Assembly (NCBI GenBank): GCA_964242305.1
Contig: CAXTBB010000022.1
Location: forward strand, 1 to 64,000
Direction: 5' to 3'
DNA from: DATLGB01 sp964242305
Lineage (GTDB): Bacteria; Actinomycetota; Thermoleophilia; Solirubrobacterales; Solirubrobacteraceae
DNA length: 64,000 nucleotides
Part shown: piece after piece, positions 49,279 through 56,609 of the stretch
Layout: each line of letters opens with the position of its first letter
Numbering within the stretch: position 1 is the first letter of the stretch
The notes under the pieces: model-generated
The model's database searches: none
Told to the model about the DNA's origin: nothing
Seen by the model: the letters and a program-made list of their open reading frames with translations, nothing else
Translations under genes and position numbers: made by a program

Positions 49279-51236
49279 CGGTGGGGCCTCCGGATGACGA
49301 AGGTGAGGGTGCGGCTGGCACCCCCGGCGGACACTTTCAGGCGATGCGCCCCAGGCTTCAGCGCGCGGCCGCTCACGCTCCCGGTGAGCTTGACCTCCGA
49401 GCGGCCGGCGGGCAGCGAACGCGTCAGCGTGCCCTCGGCCGTGTAGCGGGTGCAGCGCTTGCCCTTCCCGGCGCCCTTCGCGCAGCGCCCGCCCTTGCGG
49501 TGACCATGCCCCGCCCGTGCGAAGCGCAGCTTGACGGTGGCAGCGGCATCGAGGTCGACCGTCAGGGTCGTTCCCTGCCCGGCCTTGAAGCGGCGCCGCG
49601 AAAGCGAGGCGGCACCCAGCTTCCCCTTCGCCGTCGGCGTGGGCGTCGGCTCGACGGTGGGTTGCGGTGCCGGCGACGGCGTGCCGCCGCCGGGGGTCGG
49701 GCTGGACGTGGCGCCGTCGTTCGGGATGGTGACGATGGCCGTCTTCGTCGCCGTCGCGCCGTCGCTGTCGCGCAGGGTGGCCGTGACGGTGAAGGTGCCG
49801 GCGGTCGCGTAGGTGTGCGATGCCACGACGCCGTCGACGGAGGGAGAGCCGTCGTTGAAGGCGATCGAGCCCGTGACCTGCGGGCCGTCCGGGTCGCTGG
49901 AGGCGCTTGCGTCCGCGGTCACGCGCCGTCCGTCCTGGGTGACGGTCAGCGCCGGCGTCGGCGGCAGGTTGTGGTCGGCGCGATCGCGCAGGAAGACGTC
50001 GTCGACGCCGTCGGCGTCACCGGAGACGAGGCCGTCGACCGGGGACGTGAAGGTGACGTAGCGTCCGGATCCGCCGCTGAGCTGGAGGTCTGAGACCTTG
50101 CCGCCGGGCTCGCCGTCGGTCGAGAGGTCCAGCCGGTTCGTCGTCCCGTTGCAGCGATCCCGCAACACGGCGGCCTGACCCGACGGCGGCGCCGCGAACA
50201 CGGTGTCGGACTCGAAGGTGACCAGGCAGCCGTCGTCGGATATGTCGGGACCGGAGCCCGTGCGCTGGTTGTCGACGGCGTCCTTGGTGAGGCTGACCCG
50301 CTCCGTGCTGCCCGTGCAGCGGTCGCGGGCGAAGATCTTCGGGGTCGTCCCCGCGTCGTTGGCGACCAGGTTCGTGGCGCTGGACTCGAACGCCACGACG
50401 CACCCGTCGCCGCTCACGGCCGAGTCGTACGAGCTGTTGTTGGGCTGGATCCCGCCCGCGCCCAGGCTCACCTGCTCGAGGGCGCCCGTGTCGAGGTTGC
50501 GGATGAGGACGTCGGACGTGTTGGATCGTCCCGGCACGAGGTTCGTCGCGTTGGTCCCGAAGGTCACCCAGTGTCCGTCGGCGGAGATCGACGGCCCGAA
50601 GGAGCTCTTGTCGCCCGCCTCGCCCCCGGGCGTCTGGCTGACCACCGTGATGGCGCCCGTGGCCGTGTCGCCCACGTAGAGCTGATCGGGGTCGGTGTTG
50701 TAGTGCTCGGCGTCGTAGGCGACGCGGCCGCCGTCCCCGTCGATCTGCACGTCGTAGGAGTCGGTCCCCGGCGGGACCGGAAAGCGCGTGCGCGCCCCCG
50801 TCACGCGATTCTGGACGATGACGTCCCAGTTCGTGGTGGTGTCGAGCCCGAGCGCCTTCGCCGAGTGCGTGTAGGCGATGTAGCGGCCGTCCGCGCTGAT
50901 GGCGGCGACCCCGCCGGAGCCGTAGTTGCCACCGGCCGGCGTGCCGTCGGGACCGGTGTTGAGAGCCACCGTCTGGCCGGTGAGCCGGTCGCGCAGGAAG
51001 TAGTCCCCGCCGCGGTTCGTGTCGTTCGGGACCGCCGCCGAGAACGAGTAGAAGACCACATAGCGGCCGTTCGCGCTGACGGATCCGGCCATGGCGCGCA
51101 CCGGCGCGCCCGACGAATCCCGGCTCTCGAGGGTGGTGGTGGCCGACTGGGCCCCGGCGTCAGGCGCGAGGCCCAGGAGGAGTCCAGCAGTCAGCGCGAT
51201 CAGGGGGAGCCAGCGCAACGGACGCGACCCTCTCAA
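49275..51236 (-). CDS. Secreted beta-propeller/PKD protein (cassette unit A)
   Basis: The 653-residue protein has a signal peptide (WLPLIALTAGLLLGLAPDAGA). Residues 40-420 contain repeated PD40/TolB-like blades with SxDGRYxxF motifs (VSANGRYVVFYS, ISADGRYIAYTH, ISADGHWVTFGT), so a beta-propeller is likely. A PKD domain (residues 424-504; NDGSPSVDGVVASHTYATAG) follows, then a Pro/Thr linker and a C-terminal beta domain with paired cysteines (RKGGRCAKGAGKGKRCTRY). Cysteines at GDGC, RDRC and DDGC may form disulfides. Its stop overlaps the 1102-aa gene by 4 nt, so the two are translated together. Binding partner and ligand are unknown. Confidence 0.8.
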   Translation of the reverse strand: MRGSRPLRWLPLIALTAGLLLGLAPDAGAQSATTTLESRDSSGAPVRAMAGSVSANGRYVVFYSFSAAVPNDTNRGGDYFLRDRLTGQTVALNTGPDGTPAGGNYGSGGVAAISADGRYIAYTHSAKALGLDTTTNWDVIVQNRVTGARTRFPVPPGTDSYDVQIDGDGGRVAYDAEHYNTDPDQLYVGDTATGAITVVSQTPGGEAGDKSSFGPSISADGHWVTFGTNATNLVPGRSNTSDVLIRNLDTGALEQVSLGAGGIQPNNSSYDSAVSGDGCVVAFESSATNLVANDAGTTPKIFARDRCTGSTERVSLTKDAVDNQRTGSGPDISDDGCLVTFESDTVFAAPPSGQAAVLRDRCNGTTNRLDLSTDGEPGGKVSDLQLSGGSGRYVTFTSPVDGLVSGDADGVDDVFLRDRADHNLPPTPALTVTQDGRRVTADASASSDPDGPQVTGSIAFNDGSPSVDGVVASHTYATAGTFTVTATLRDSDGATATKTAIVTIPNDGATSSPTPGGGTPSPAPQPTVEPTPTPTAKGKLGAASLSRRRFKAGQGTTLTVDLDAAATVKLRFARAGHGHRKGGRCAKGAGKGKRCTRYTAEGTLTRSLPAGRSEVKLTGSVSGRALKPGAHRLKVSAGGASRTLTFVIRRPHR

Positions 51237-51253
51237 ACGGGCTGCGTCGCGTC
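51221..51253. repeat. Inverted repeat at the junction of the two cassette units
   Basis: GACGCGAC (51221-51228) pairs with GTCGCGTC (51246-51253) around a 17-nt loop that includes the start region of unit A. It could be a weak terminator or a leader structure. The loop is long, so this is only suggestive. Confidence 0.3.
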
Positions 51254-51258
51254 AACCC

Positions 51259-54200
51259 CTAACGGCGCACCTTCGCGGTCCGGCGCACGCTGGCGCCGGT
51301 CGCGGCGGACTGGTCGCTGAGCGTCACCGTCACGTGCGCCTTCGTCACGTGCGGGGCCGTGCCCACCTTGACCGGGAGGCTGAACGTGCCGGTGTGGACC
51401 TTCGCAAGCGTCCCGGCCCGCCGCTCGACGACCTTGCCGTGCCGGGTGAAGGTGACCTCGGCGGCCAGCAGCGGCGCGGACCCGGCCTTGGCGATCTTGC
51501 CGGACACGGTCACGACGCCCTTGCGCAGCTTCGCCCGGACGCGGCCGAGCGCGACGGCCTTGGAGCGACGGAGGCGCACCCGGCCGCGGCGGACGACGTG
51601 CCCGTGGGCGTTGCGGACCACGTAACGGGCGCCCGCGCCGAGGTCGGCCCACGTGCGCGGGCGCACCTGGAGGCGCTGGTTCGAGCCGACCCGCAGCGGC
51701 GCCGTCGTGACCGCCGCCGGCAGTCCGTCGCCCGCGGAGGAGAGCGTCATGGTCGCCGTGGTCGCCGGCCCCTGGTGCGCGAGTTGCACGGTGGTGCCGT
51801 CCAGTGCGACCCGGTCGTCCCCGCCCTTGGTCGCCGTCGTGGCGATCCGGGCCCCCTGCGATCCCTTGCCGGCCTGGTCGGCCACGTCGTAGGTCACGGC
51901 CGTCTTCGCCGCGCCGGTGGCGAACCCGACCTTCGGCGACCCCGGCGTGATGGTGAGCTTGTCCTGCTGGCCGTTGGCCGTCGACGCCGTCACGGTGGCC
52001 GTCGCCTTGCGTGAGTACTGCCCCTGCGTGTACTGGCCGGAGCCCTGCCCCCGCATGGTCGCCGTGTAGGTGTGCCCGGGGGCCAGCTCGTAGCGCGGCT
52101 CGGGCTTCGTGCCGGAGGCCAGGGGATCGAGGGTGACGCCGGAACCCGGCTTGGGCTCCCCGCCGGCGCCGAGCGCCGGCTTGCCGTCGGCGCTGATGGC
52201 GGTGGGCGCCGCGCTGCCGTCGTTGCTGATGTGGAAGACGAACAGGAAGGACTGCACGGGCAGCGACGCGTCCTCGGGCGGGAGCACGCCGACGACGCCG
52301 ATCGTGTCGTTAGGCCCCTTCCACGGGAAGCTGGCGCCGCTCCAGTTGCCGTCGGCGTCGATGCGGATCGTGCTCATGCCCTGATCGGTGGACTGGACGT
52401 TGCCGTCGGTCTCCTCCGCGGTCAGGTAGGGCAGGTTGGGGTCGTAGACGCGCACGAGCGTGACCGGCGCGACCTCCCCGGCCTGTGGAGGCACGTTGTC
52501 CTGGACGGCGTAGGCGACGACGGCGTGGCCGTCCGTGCCCTGCCGGATGTCGATGTAGTCGGCCGAGTGGTTGGCGGCCATGGCGTGCAGGGCGCTGAGC
52601 TTCGCCGCCGGGCTGGCGGTGAGCGCGGCGATCTGCGTTTTCGTGAAGTCCGCGTCGTTCTGCGCGACCTGCCAGCGGATCAGGTCGCGCTTCCAGCTGG
52701 TGCCATCGGCGGTGTCGGTGATGTCCCAGGGGCGCTGGGCGCCGGCCTGGTAGTCCGACGGCTTCTGCACGGCGCCGCCGAGGCCGAAGAAGCGCAGCGC
52801 CATGATGACGAAGCCCGCGCAGCTGCCGCCGTAGGCGCGGACGTCCGCGCGGAACTTGTCGTGGAAGTCCTCGGCGACGGGGTCGCGCCCGCACATCCCC
52901 AGGAAGCAGCGGTCGACGTCGTCATCGCCGAACGTGCGCCGGAAGTCCTCCCAGGTGTAGTCGGGGGCACCGGCGTTGGGGCCGTCGTTGACCACGGAGG
53001 AACCGTCGACGTTGCGGAAGTCGGTGATGTCCAGCGACGGCGTGCTGGCGACCTGCGCGGAGCTCGTCCCGGACATCACCTTCAAGGGTCCGGAGGTGGC
53101 CAGCGGGGGGATCTGCAGGGTGAGCTGGTCGCGGTGGCGGCCGTTGATGATCGGGTCCGACCGGCCGATGATCGGCCACGTCACCCCGTGCTCGTCGACG
53201 AAGGTCAGGGCGCACTGGTCCACCGGCAGGTCGCCCGTCACCACCGCGGTCGCCCCGCCCGTGAGCGGGCGCGGGATCGAGCCGCCGCCGGAGGACCCGA
53301 CCGCCGAATCGACCTGCACCTGCGCGACGGTGAAGCTGCGCGTTGCGCTGGCCGGCGTCGCGCCGTCCGGTGTGGCCGTCACGCCGTAGGTCGTGGGCGC
53401 GCCCTTGTCGGGGCTGACGAGCAGCGAGAAGGGGTACGTGCCGTCGCCGTTGACCGCCACGCTCGGGTCGGGGACGAACCCGTTCCCGGTGCCGGCCGCG
53501 AAACCGGGCGCGACCGTCCCGGTGTACCCGCCGTGCACCGTGAAGCTGTCGTTCACCTTCTGGAAGCCGCAGCCGGAGTAGAGGGAGGCGGGGGATTGGG
53601 TGTCCAGCGTGACGTCGGGCTGGCCGATCACGGTCTGGGTGAGGTCGCCCGTGGCGGCGGTGCCGGCGTCGGCCGAGCCGCCCGTGGCCCGCACGGTGAT
53701 CTGGTGGGTGCCCGTGAACGGGCGACCGGTGCTGATGCGCATGGTGGTCGGGTTGCTCCCCGTCACGGGGTTGGGATCGAACTGGACGCCGTTGATGCCG
53801 CTGTCCAGGCCGCCGGTGACGGCGAGGTTGACGGCGCCCGTGGAGCCGTTGAAGCGACGCACGCTCAGCGCGGCGGTGGCGACGGCGCCCTCGTAGGCGG
53901 AGACGCTGGGGTTCAGCAGGGCGAGCGCGAAGACCGGGGCGGGAGGCGTGTCGTCCTTGGTCGCGTCGATGTCGTCGAGGAAGACCGGCGGGACGTCGCC
54001 GGCGAACCGCGTGTCCGTCTGCGTGTCCACGATGCGCACGGCGGCGATGCGCGAGGCGTCCTCGGAGTGCTGCACGAGCACGGGCGTCGTCGCCGACGGG
54101 AAGGCCACCGTCTGCTGGTTGAGCAGCTGCCCGCCCGGCGCGTAGAAGCGGACGTCGGCGGACTCGCGCGAGTCGTCCTCCGGTGTCGTGTTCTCGAGCT

Positions 54201-54540
54201 CGAAGGACACGTGGCGCCGCGTCTCGCGGAACTCGAAGGCAGTGGTGAACCCGTTCGGGTTGGTGACGTCGCCGTTGCCGATGAACTCGCAGGCGATGTT
54301 GGCCGAGCGGCCGTCGATGCCCCCGTCCTGGGCCTTCGGGGTGCACGTCGAGCCGACGCTGGGCAGCCCGAACTGCTCCGGCGTGCCGAACTCGACGCCC
54401 TCAGGGCTGACGTACTGGTCCGTGATGGGCGCGCCGGCGGGGACGCGCTCGAAGTCGACGATCGTGTCGGGCTGCGTGGCCGCCGCCCGGGCCGGGCCGA
54501 TCAGCGCCATCAGGAACACGATGAGCAGGACGCGCCGCAC
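51259..54540 (-). CDS. Large secreted protein with Cys-His-Asp arrangement (cassette unit B)
   Basis: The 1093-residue paralogue of the unit A protein has a signal peptide (residues 1-22), the same N-terminal FERVPAG module, Ig-like regions, and the candidate catalytic residues Cys574 (GGSCAGFVIMALRF), His672 (DGHAVVAYAV) and Asp700 (RVYDPNLPYL). The Cys-His distance is 98 residues (102 in unit A) and the His-Asp distance is 28 in both. Many segments are near identical to unit A, for example SDYQAGAQRPWDIT and TSWKRDLIRW. The unit A copy has several changed surface loops. The function is unknown; the conservation of the three residues argues for catalysis or metal binding. Confidence 0.8.
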   Translation of the reverse strand: MRRVLLIVFLMALIGPARAAATQPDTIVDFERVPAGAPITDQYVSPEGVEFGTPEQFGLPSVGSTCTPKAQDGGIDGRSANIACEFIGNGDVTNPNGFTTAFEFRETRRHVSFELENTTPEDDSRESADVRFYAPGGQLLNQQTVAFPSATTPVLVQHSEDASRIAAVRIVDTQTDTRFAGDVPPVFLDDIDATKDDTPPAPVFALALLNPSVSAYEGAVATAALSVRRFNGSTGAVNLAVTGGLDSGINGVQFDPNPVTGSNPTTMRISTGRPFTGTHQITVRATGGSADAGTAATGDLTQTVIGQPDVTLDTQSPASLYSGCGFQKVNDSFTVHGGYTGTVAPGFAAGTGNGFVPDPSVAVNGDGTYPFSLLVSPDKGAPTTYGVTATPDGATPASATRSFTVAQVQVDSAVGSSGGGSIPRPLTGGATAVVTGDLPVDQCALTFVDEHGVTWPIIGRSDPIINGRHRDQLTLQIPPLATSGPLKVMSGTSSAQVASTPSLDITDFRNVDGSSVVNDGPNAGAPDYTWEDFRRTFGDDDVDRCFLGMCGRDPVAEDFHDKFRADVRAYGGSCAGFVIMALRFFGLGGAVQKPSDYQAGAQRPWDITDTADGTSWKRDLIRWQVAQNDADFTKTQIAALTASPAAKLSALHAMAANHSADYIDIRQGTDGHAVVAYAVQDNVPPQAGEVAPVTLVRVYDPNLPYLTAEETDGNVQSTDQGMSTIRIDADGNWSGASFPWKGPNDTIGVVGVLPPEDASLPVQSFLFVFHISNDGSAAPTAISADGKPALGAGGEPKPGSGVTLDPLASGTKPEPRYELAPGHTYTATMRGQGSGQYTQGQYSRKATATVTASTANGQQDKLTITPGSPKVGFATGAAKTAVTYDVADQAGKGSQGARIATTATKGGDDRVALDGTTVQLAHQGPATTATMTLSSAGDGLPAAVTTAPLRVGSNQRLQVRPRTWADLGAGARYVVRNAHGHVVRRGRVRLRRSKAVALGRVRAKLRKGVVTVSGKIAKAGSAPLLAAEVTFTRHGKVVERRAGTLAKVHTGTFSLPVKVGTAPHVTKAHVTVTLSDQSAATGASVRRTAKVRR

Positions 54541-54543
54541 GGG

Positions 54544-56466
54544 TCAGTGGCCCTTGAGGATGGTGATGGACAGGGTGCGGGACGCGCTGCCGGAGGCCAC
54601 CTTGACGCGGTAGTGGCCGGGCTTGAGCGTCCGCGACCCGACGTGCGCGCTGAGCGCGATCGTCGACGTGCCGGCGGGCAGCGAGCGGGACAGCTTCCCG
54701 TCGCCGGCGTAGCGCGTGCAGCGCTTGCCGTGCTTGGCACCCGCGACGCAGCGTCCCTTGTGGCGGTGGCCACGCTGCTGGCGCTGGAAGGACAGCGTCA
54801 CCGTGGCGGCGGCGCGCAGGTCGACCGTCACCTTCGCGCTCTTGCCGACGCGGAACCGCTTCGGGGACACCGACGCGCTTTCCAGCGCTGCGCCCGACCC
54901 CGGCGCCGGTGTCGGCGTCGGGGTCGGGGTCGGCGATGCGGTCGGCTCTGGGGAGGGTGAAGGCGCCGGGGCCGGGTCGGTCACCGTCACCGGCAGCGTC
55001 TTGGTCGCCGTGGCGCCGTCGCCGTCGGTGACGGTGGCGGTGACGCTGTAAGTACCGGCGTGGTCGTAGGTGTGGGTGGCGTTTATCCCGTTGGTGGGAG
55101 CGCTGCCGTCCCCGAAGGCGATGCTGCCCGTCACGGTGGGCCCGTCCGGATCATGGGACGCGCTGGCGTCGGCGGTGACCCGGTGCCCGTCCTGGGTCAG
55201 GGTCAGCTCGGCGACCGGCGGGACGTTGTGGTCGGCGCGGTCGCGCAGGAAGACGTCCCCCACGCTGTTGGTGTCACCGGCGACGAGCGTGTTCGCCGCG
55301 CTGGTGAACACGGCGTAGCGACCCGTGCCGCCGCTGAGGACGAGCTCGCCGGCGCCGCCGCCCGGCTCCCCCTGCGAGGAGAGGTCGAGCCGGGTCGTCG
55401 TCCCCGCGCAGCGGTCGCGCAGCACGGCGGCCGGCTCCGACGGCGGCGCCGCGTACATGTCTTGCGAGAGGAAGCTGACCAGGCAGCCGTCGTCGGAGAT
55501 GTCGGGCGCCGTGCCCGTGCGCTGGTTGTTCGTGGCCGCGTTGGTGACGCTGACGCGCTCCGTGTTGCCGGCGCAGCGGTCGCGGACGAAGACCTTCGGG
55601 CTCGTGCCCGTGCCCACGTCGTTGGCGACGAGGTTGGTGGCCGCCGACTGGAAGGCGATGACGCAGCCGTCGCCGTCCACGGCCGGCGCGCTGGAGCTGC
55701 CGTTGGGCTGGGCGTTGCCCGCGCCGAGGCTGACCTGGCTGATGGTGCCCGAGGTGAGGTCGCGAACGACGACGTCTGTGTTCGCCGTCCTCCCTGCCAC
55801 GAGGTTGTCCGCGTAGGTCGTGAAGGCGACCCACCGCCCGTCGGCGGAGATGGCCGGCTCCAGCGAGTCGCCGTCGCCCTCCGTGCCGTCGGGCGTGGCG
55901 CTGACCTCGGTGTCGAGACCCGTGGTCGTGTCGGCCACGTAGACCTGGTCGGAGTCGAAGCTCTCGACCGCGTAGGCGATGCGGCCGCCGTCGGCGTCGA
56001 TGGACACCTGGAAGACGTCCGTGTCGTCCGGGGCTGCGAAGCGCTGGAGCCTCCCCGTCGTCCGGTCGAGCACGAACAGGTCGTAGTCCTTCGCGTCGTA
56101 GCCGAGCGGCCTGGGTGCATTGGCGAAGGCGACGTAGCGCCCGTTGGCGCTGATCGCGGCGGCGTCCCCGGTGCCACCGGCGGGAAGGCCGTTCGGACCG
56201 ACGTTGACCGCCTGGGTCTGGCCGGTGACGCGGTCGCGGACGAAGAAGTCGACGGCGTTGTTCTTGTCGCCGGGCACGATGTCGTTGGCGGCCGAGCTGA
56301 AGACCACGTAGCGGCCGTCGGCGCTGACCGAGCCCTGCTGGCCGCCGGCGACGTCCCCGGTCGAGGTCCGGCTCTCCAGGGTCGTCGTGGGCGCTTGGGC
56401 CCGGGCCGGGCCGGCGCTCGCCGTCAGGGCGACGAGAACGACGATGGTCAGGCCGAGCGAGCGCAC
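54544..56466 (-). CDS. Secreted beta-propeller/PKD protein (cassette unit B)
   Basis: The 640-residue paralogue of the unit A propeller protein has a signal peptide (MRSLGLTIVVLVALTASAGP), repeated TolB-like blades (VSADGRYVVFSS, ISANGRYVAFAN, ISADGRWVAFTT), paired Cys motifs (GDGCVIAF, RDRCAGNTERV, DDGCLVSF), a PKD domain (FGDGSAPTNGINATHTYDHA), a Pro/Thr-rich linker (PAPAPSPSPEPTASPTPTP) and the Cys-containing C-terminal domain (HKGRCVAGAKHGKRCTRYAG). It ends 3 nt before the unit B large protein. Its promoter should lie in the 56467-56609 gap shared with the divergent LuxR gene. Confidence 0.8.
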   Translation of the reverse strand: MRSLGLTIVVLVALTASAGPARAQAPTTTLESRTSTGDVAGGQQGSVSADGRYVVFSSAANDIVPGDKNNAVDFFVRDRVTGQTQAVNVGPNGLPAGGTGDAAAISANGRYVAFANAPRPLGYDAKDYDLFVLDRTTGRLQRFAAPDDTDVFQVSIDADGGRIAYAVESFDSDQVYVADTTTGLDTEVSATPDGTEGDGDSLEPAISADGRWVAFTTYADNLVAGRTANTDVVVRDLTSGTISQVSLGAGNAQPNGSSSAPAVDGDGCVIAFQSAATNLVANDVGTGTSPKVFVRDRCAGNTERVSVTNAATNNQRTGTAPDISDDGCLVSFLSQDMYAAPPSEPAAVLRDRCAGTTTRLDLSSQGEPGGGAGELVLSGGTGRYAVFTSAANTLVAGDTNSVGDVFLRDRADHNVPPVAELTLTQDGHRVTADASASHDPDGPTVTGSIAFGDGSAPTNGINATHTYDHAGTYSVTATVTDGDGATATKTLPVTVTDPAPAPSPSPEPTASPTPTPTPTPAPGSGAALESASVSPKRFRVGKSAKVTVDLRAAATVTLSFQRQQRGHRHKGRCVAGAKHGKRCTRYAGDGKLSRSLPAGTSTIALSAHVGSRTLKPGHYRVKVASGSASRTLSITILKGH

Positions 56467-56527
56467 CCCTACGAGCCTGCCACGCCCCCTGCACGGCGGG
56501 AACCCCGATCTTTGAGCGGTGTCACCC

Positions 56528-56537
56528 CGAAATTTCG
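56528..56537. promoter_or_regulatory. 10-bp perfect palindrome upstream of divergent genes
   Basis: CGAAATTTCG is self-complementary and lies 62 nt from the propeller start on one side and 73 nt from the LuxR-type start on the other. It is one of the few AT-containing sites in the gap and could bind a dimeric regulator. Confidence 0.35.
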
Positions 56538-56570
56538 TCCGCCGGCTGACCCGTCGTCAGGGGGCCTTTT

Positions 56571-56587
56571 CGAACCCGAAAGGTTCG
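56571..56587. promoter_or_regulatory. Inverted repeat CGAACC-n5-GGTTCG upstream of the LuxR-type regulator
   Basis: The perfect 6-bp arms CGAACC and GGTTCG flank CGAAA, 23 nt before the ATG at 56610. The spacing differs from the actinobacterial LexA site (CGAAC-n4-GTTCG), so an SOS role is unlikely. It may be an operator for the regulator itself. Confidence 0.4.
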
Positions 56588-56609
56588 CGGTGGATGCTGG
56601 CGTCCGCTG

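Larger units (their letters stand above)
45970..56466 (-). repeat. Tandem duplication of a two-gene secreted-protein cassette
   Basis: Unit A is 45970-51236 (1102-aa protein plus 653-aa propeller protein); unit B is 51259-56466 (1093-aa plus 640-aa). Order, size, signal peptides and domain layout match, and long aligned stretches share most residues. The gap between units is 22 nt, and the genes within each unit overlap by 4 nt (A) or lie 3 nt apart (B), so all four could be one transcript. Confidence 0.9.

Noticed and set aside
45895..49446. A 1183-codon open frame antisense to the large cassette protein
   Set aside because: The product is Arg/Gly/His-rich low-complexity sequence, while the opposite strand encodes a signal peptide and a paralogous protein.
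52072..54960. Another long antisense frame over cassette unit B
   Set aside because: Same reason: composition bias only, no start site with a ribosome-binding site and no recognisable domain.
56571..56587. A LexA/SOS box
   Set aside because: The half-sites CGAAC and GTTCG are separated by 7 nt instead of the 4 nt of actinobacterial SOS boxes.
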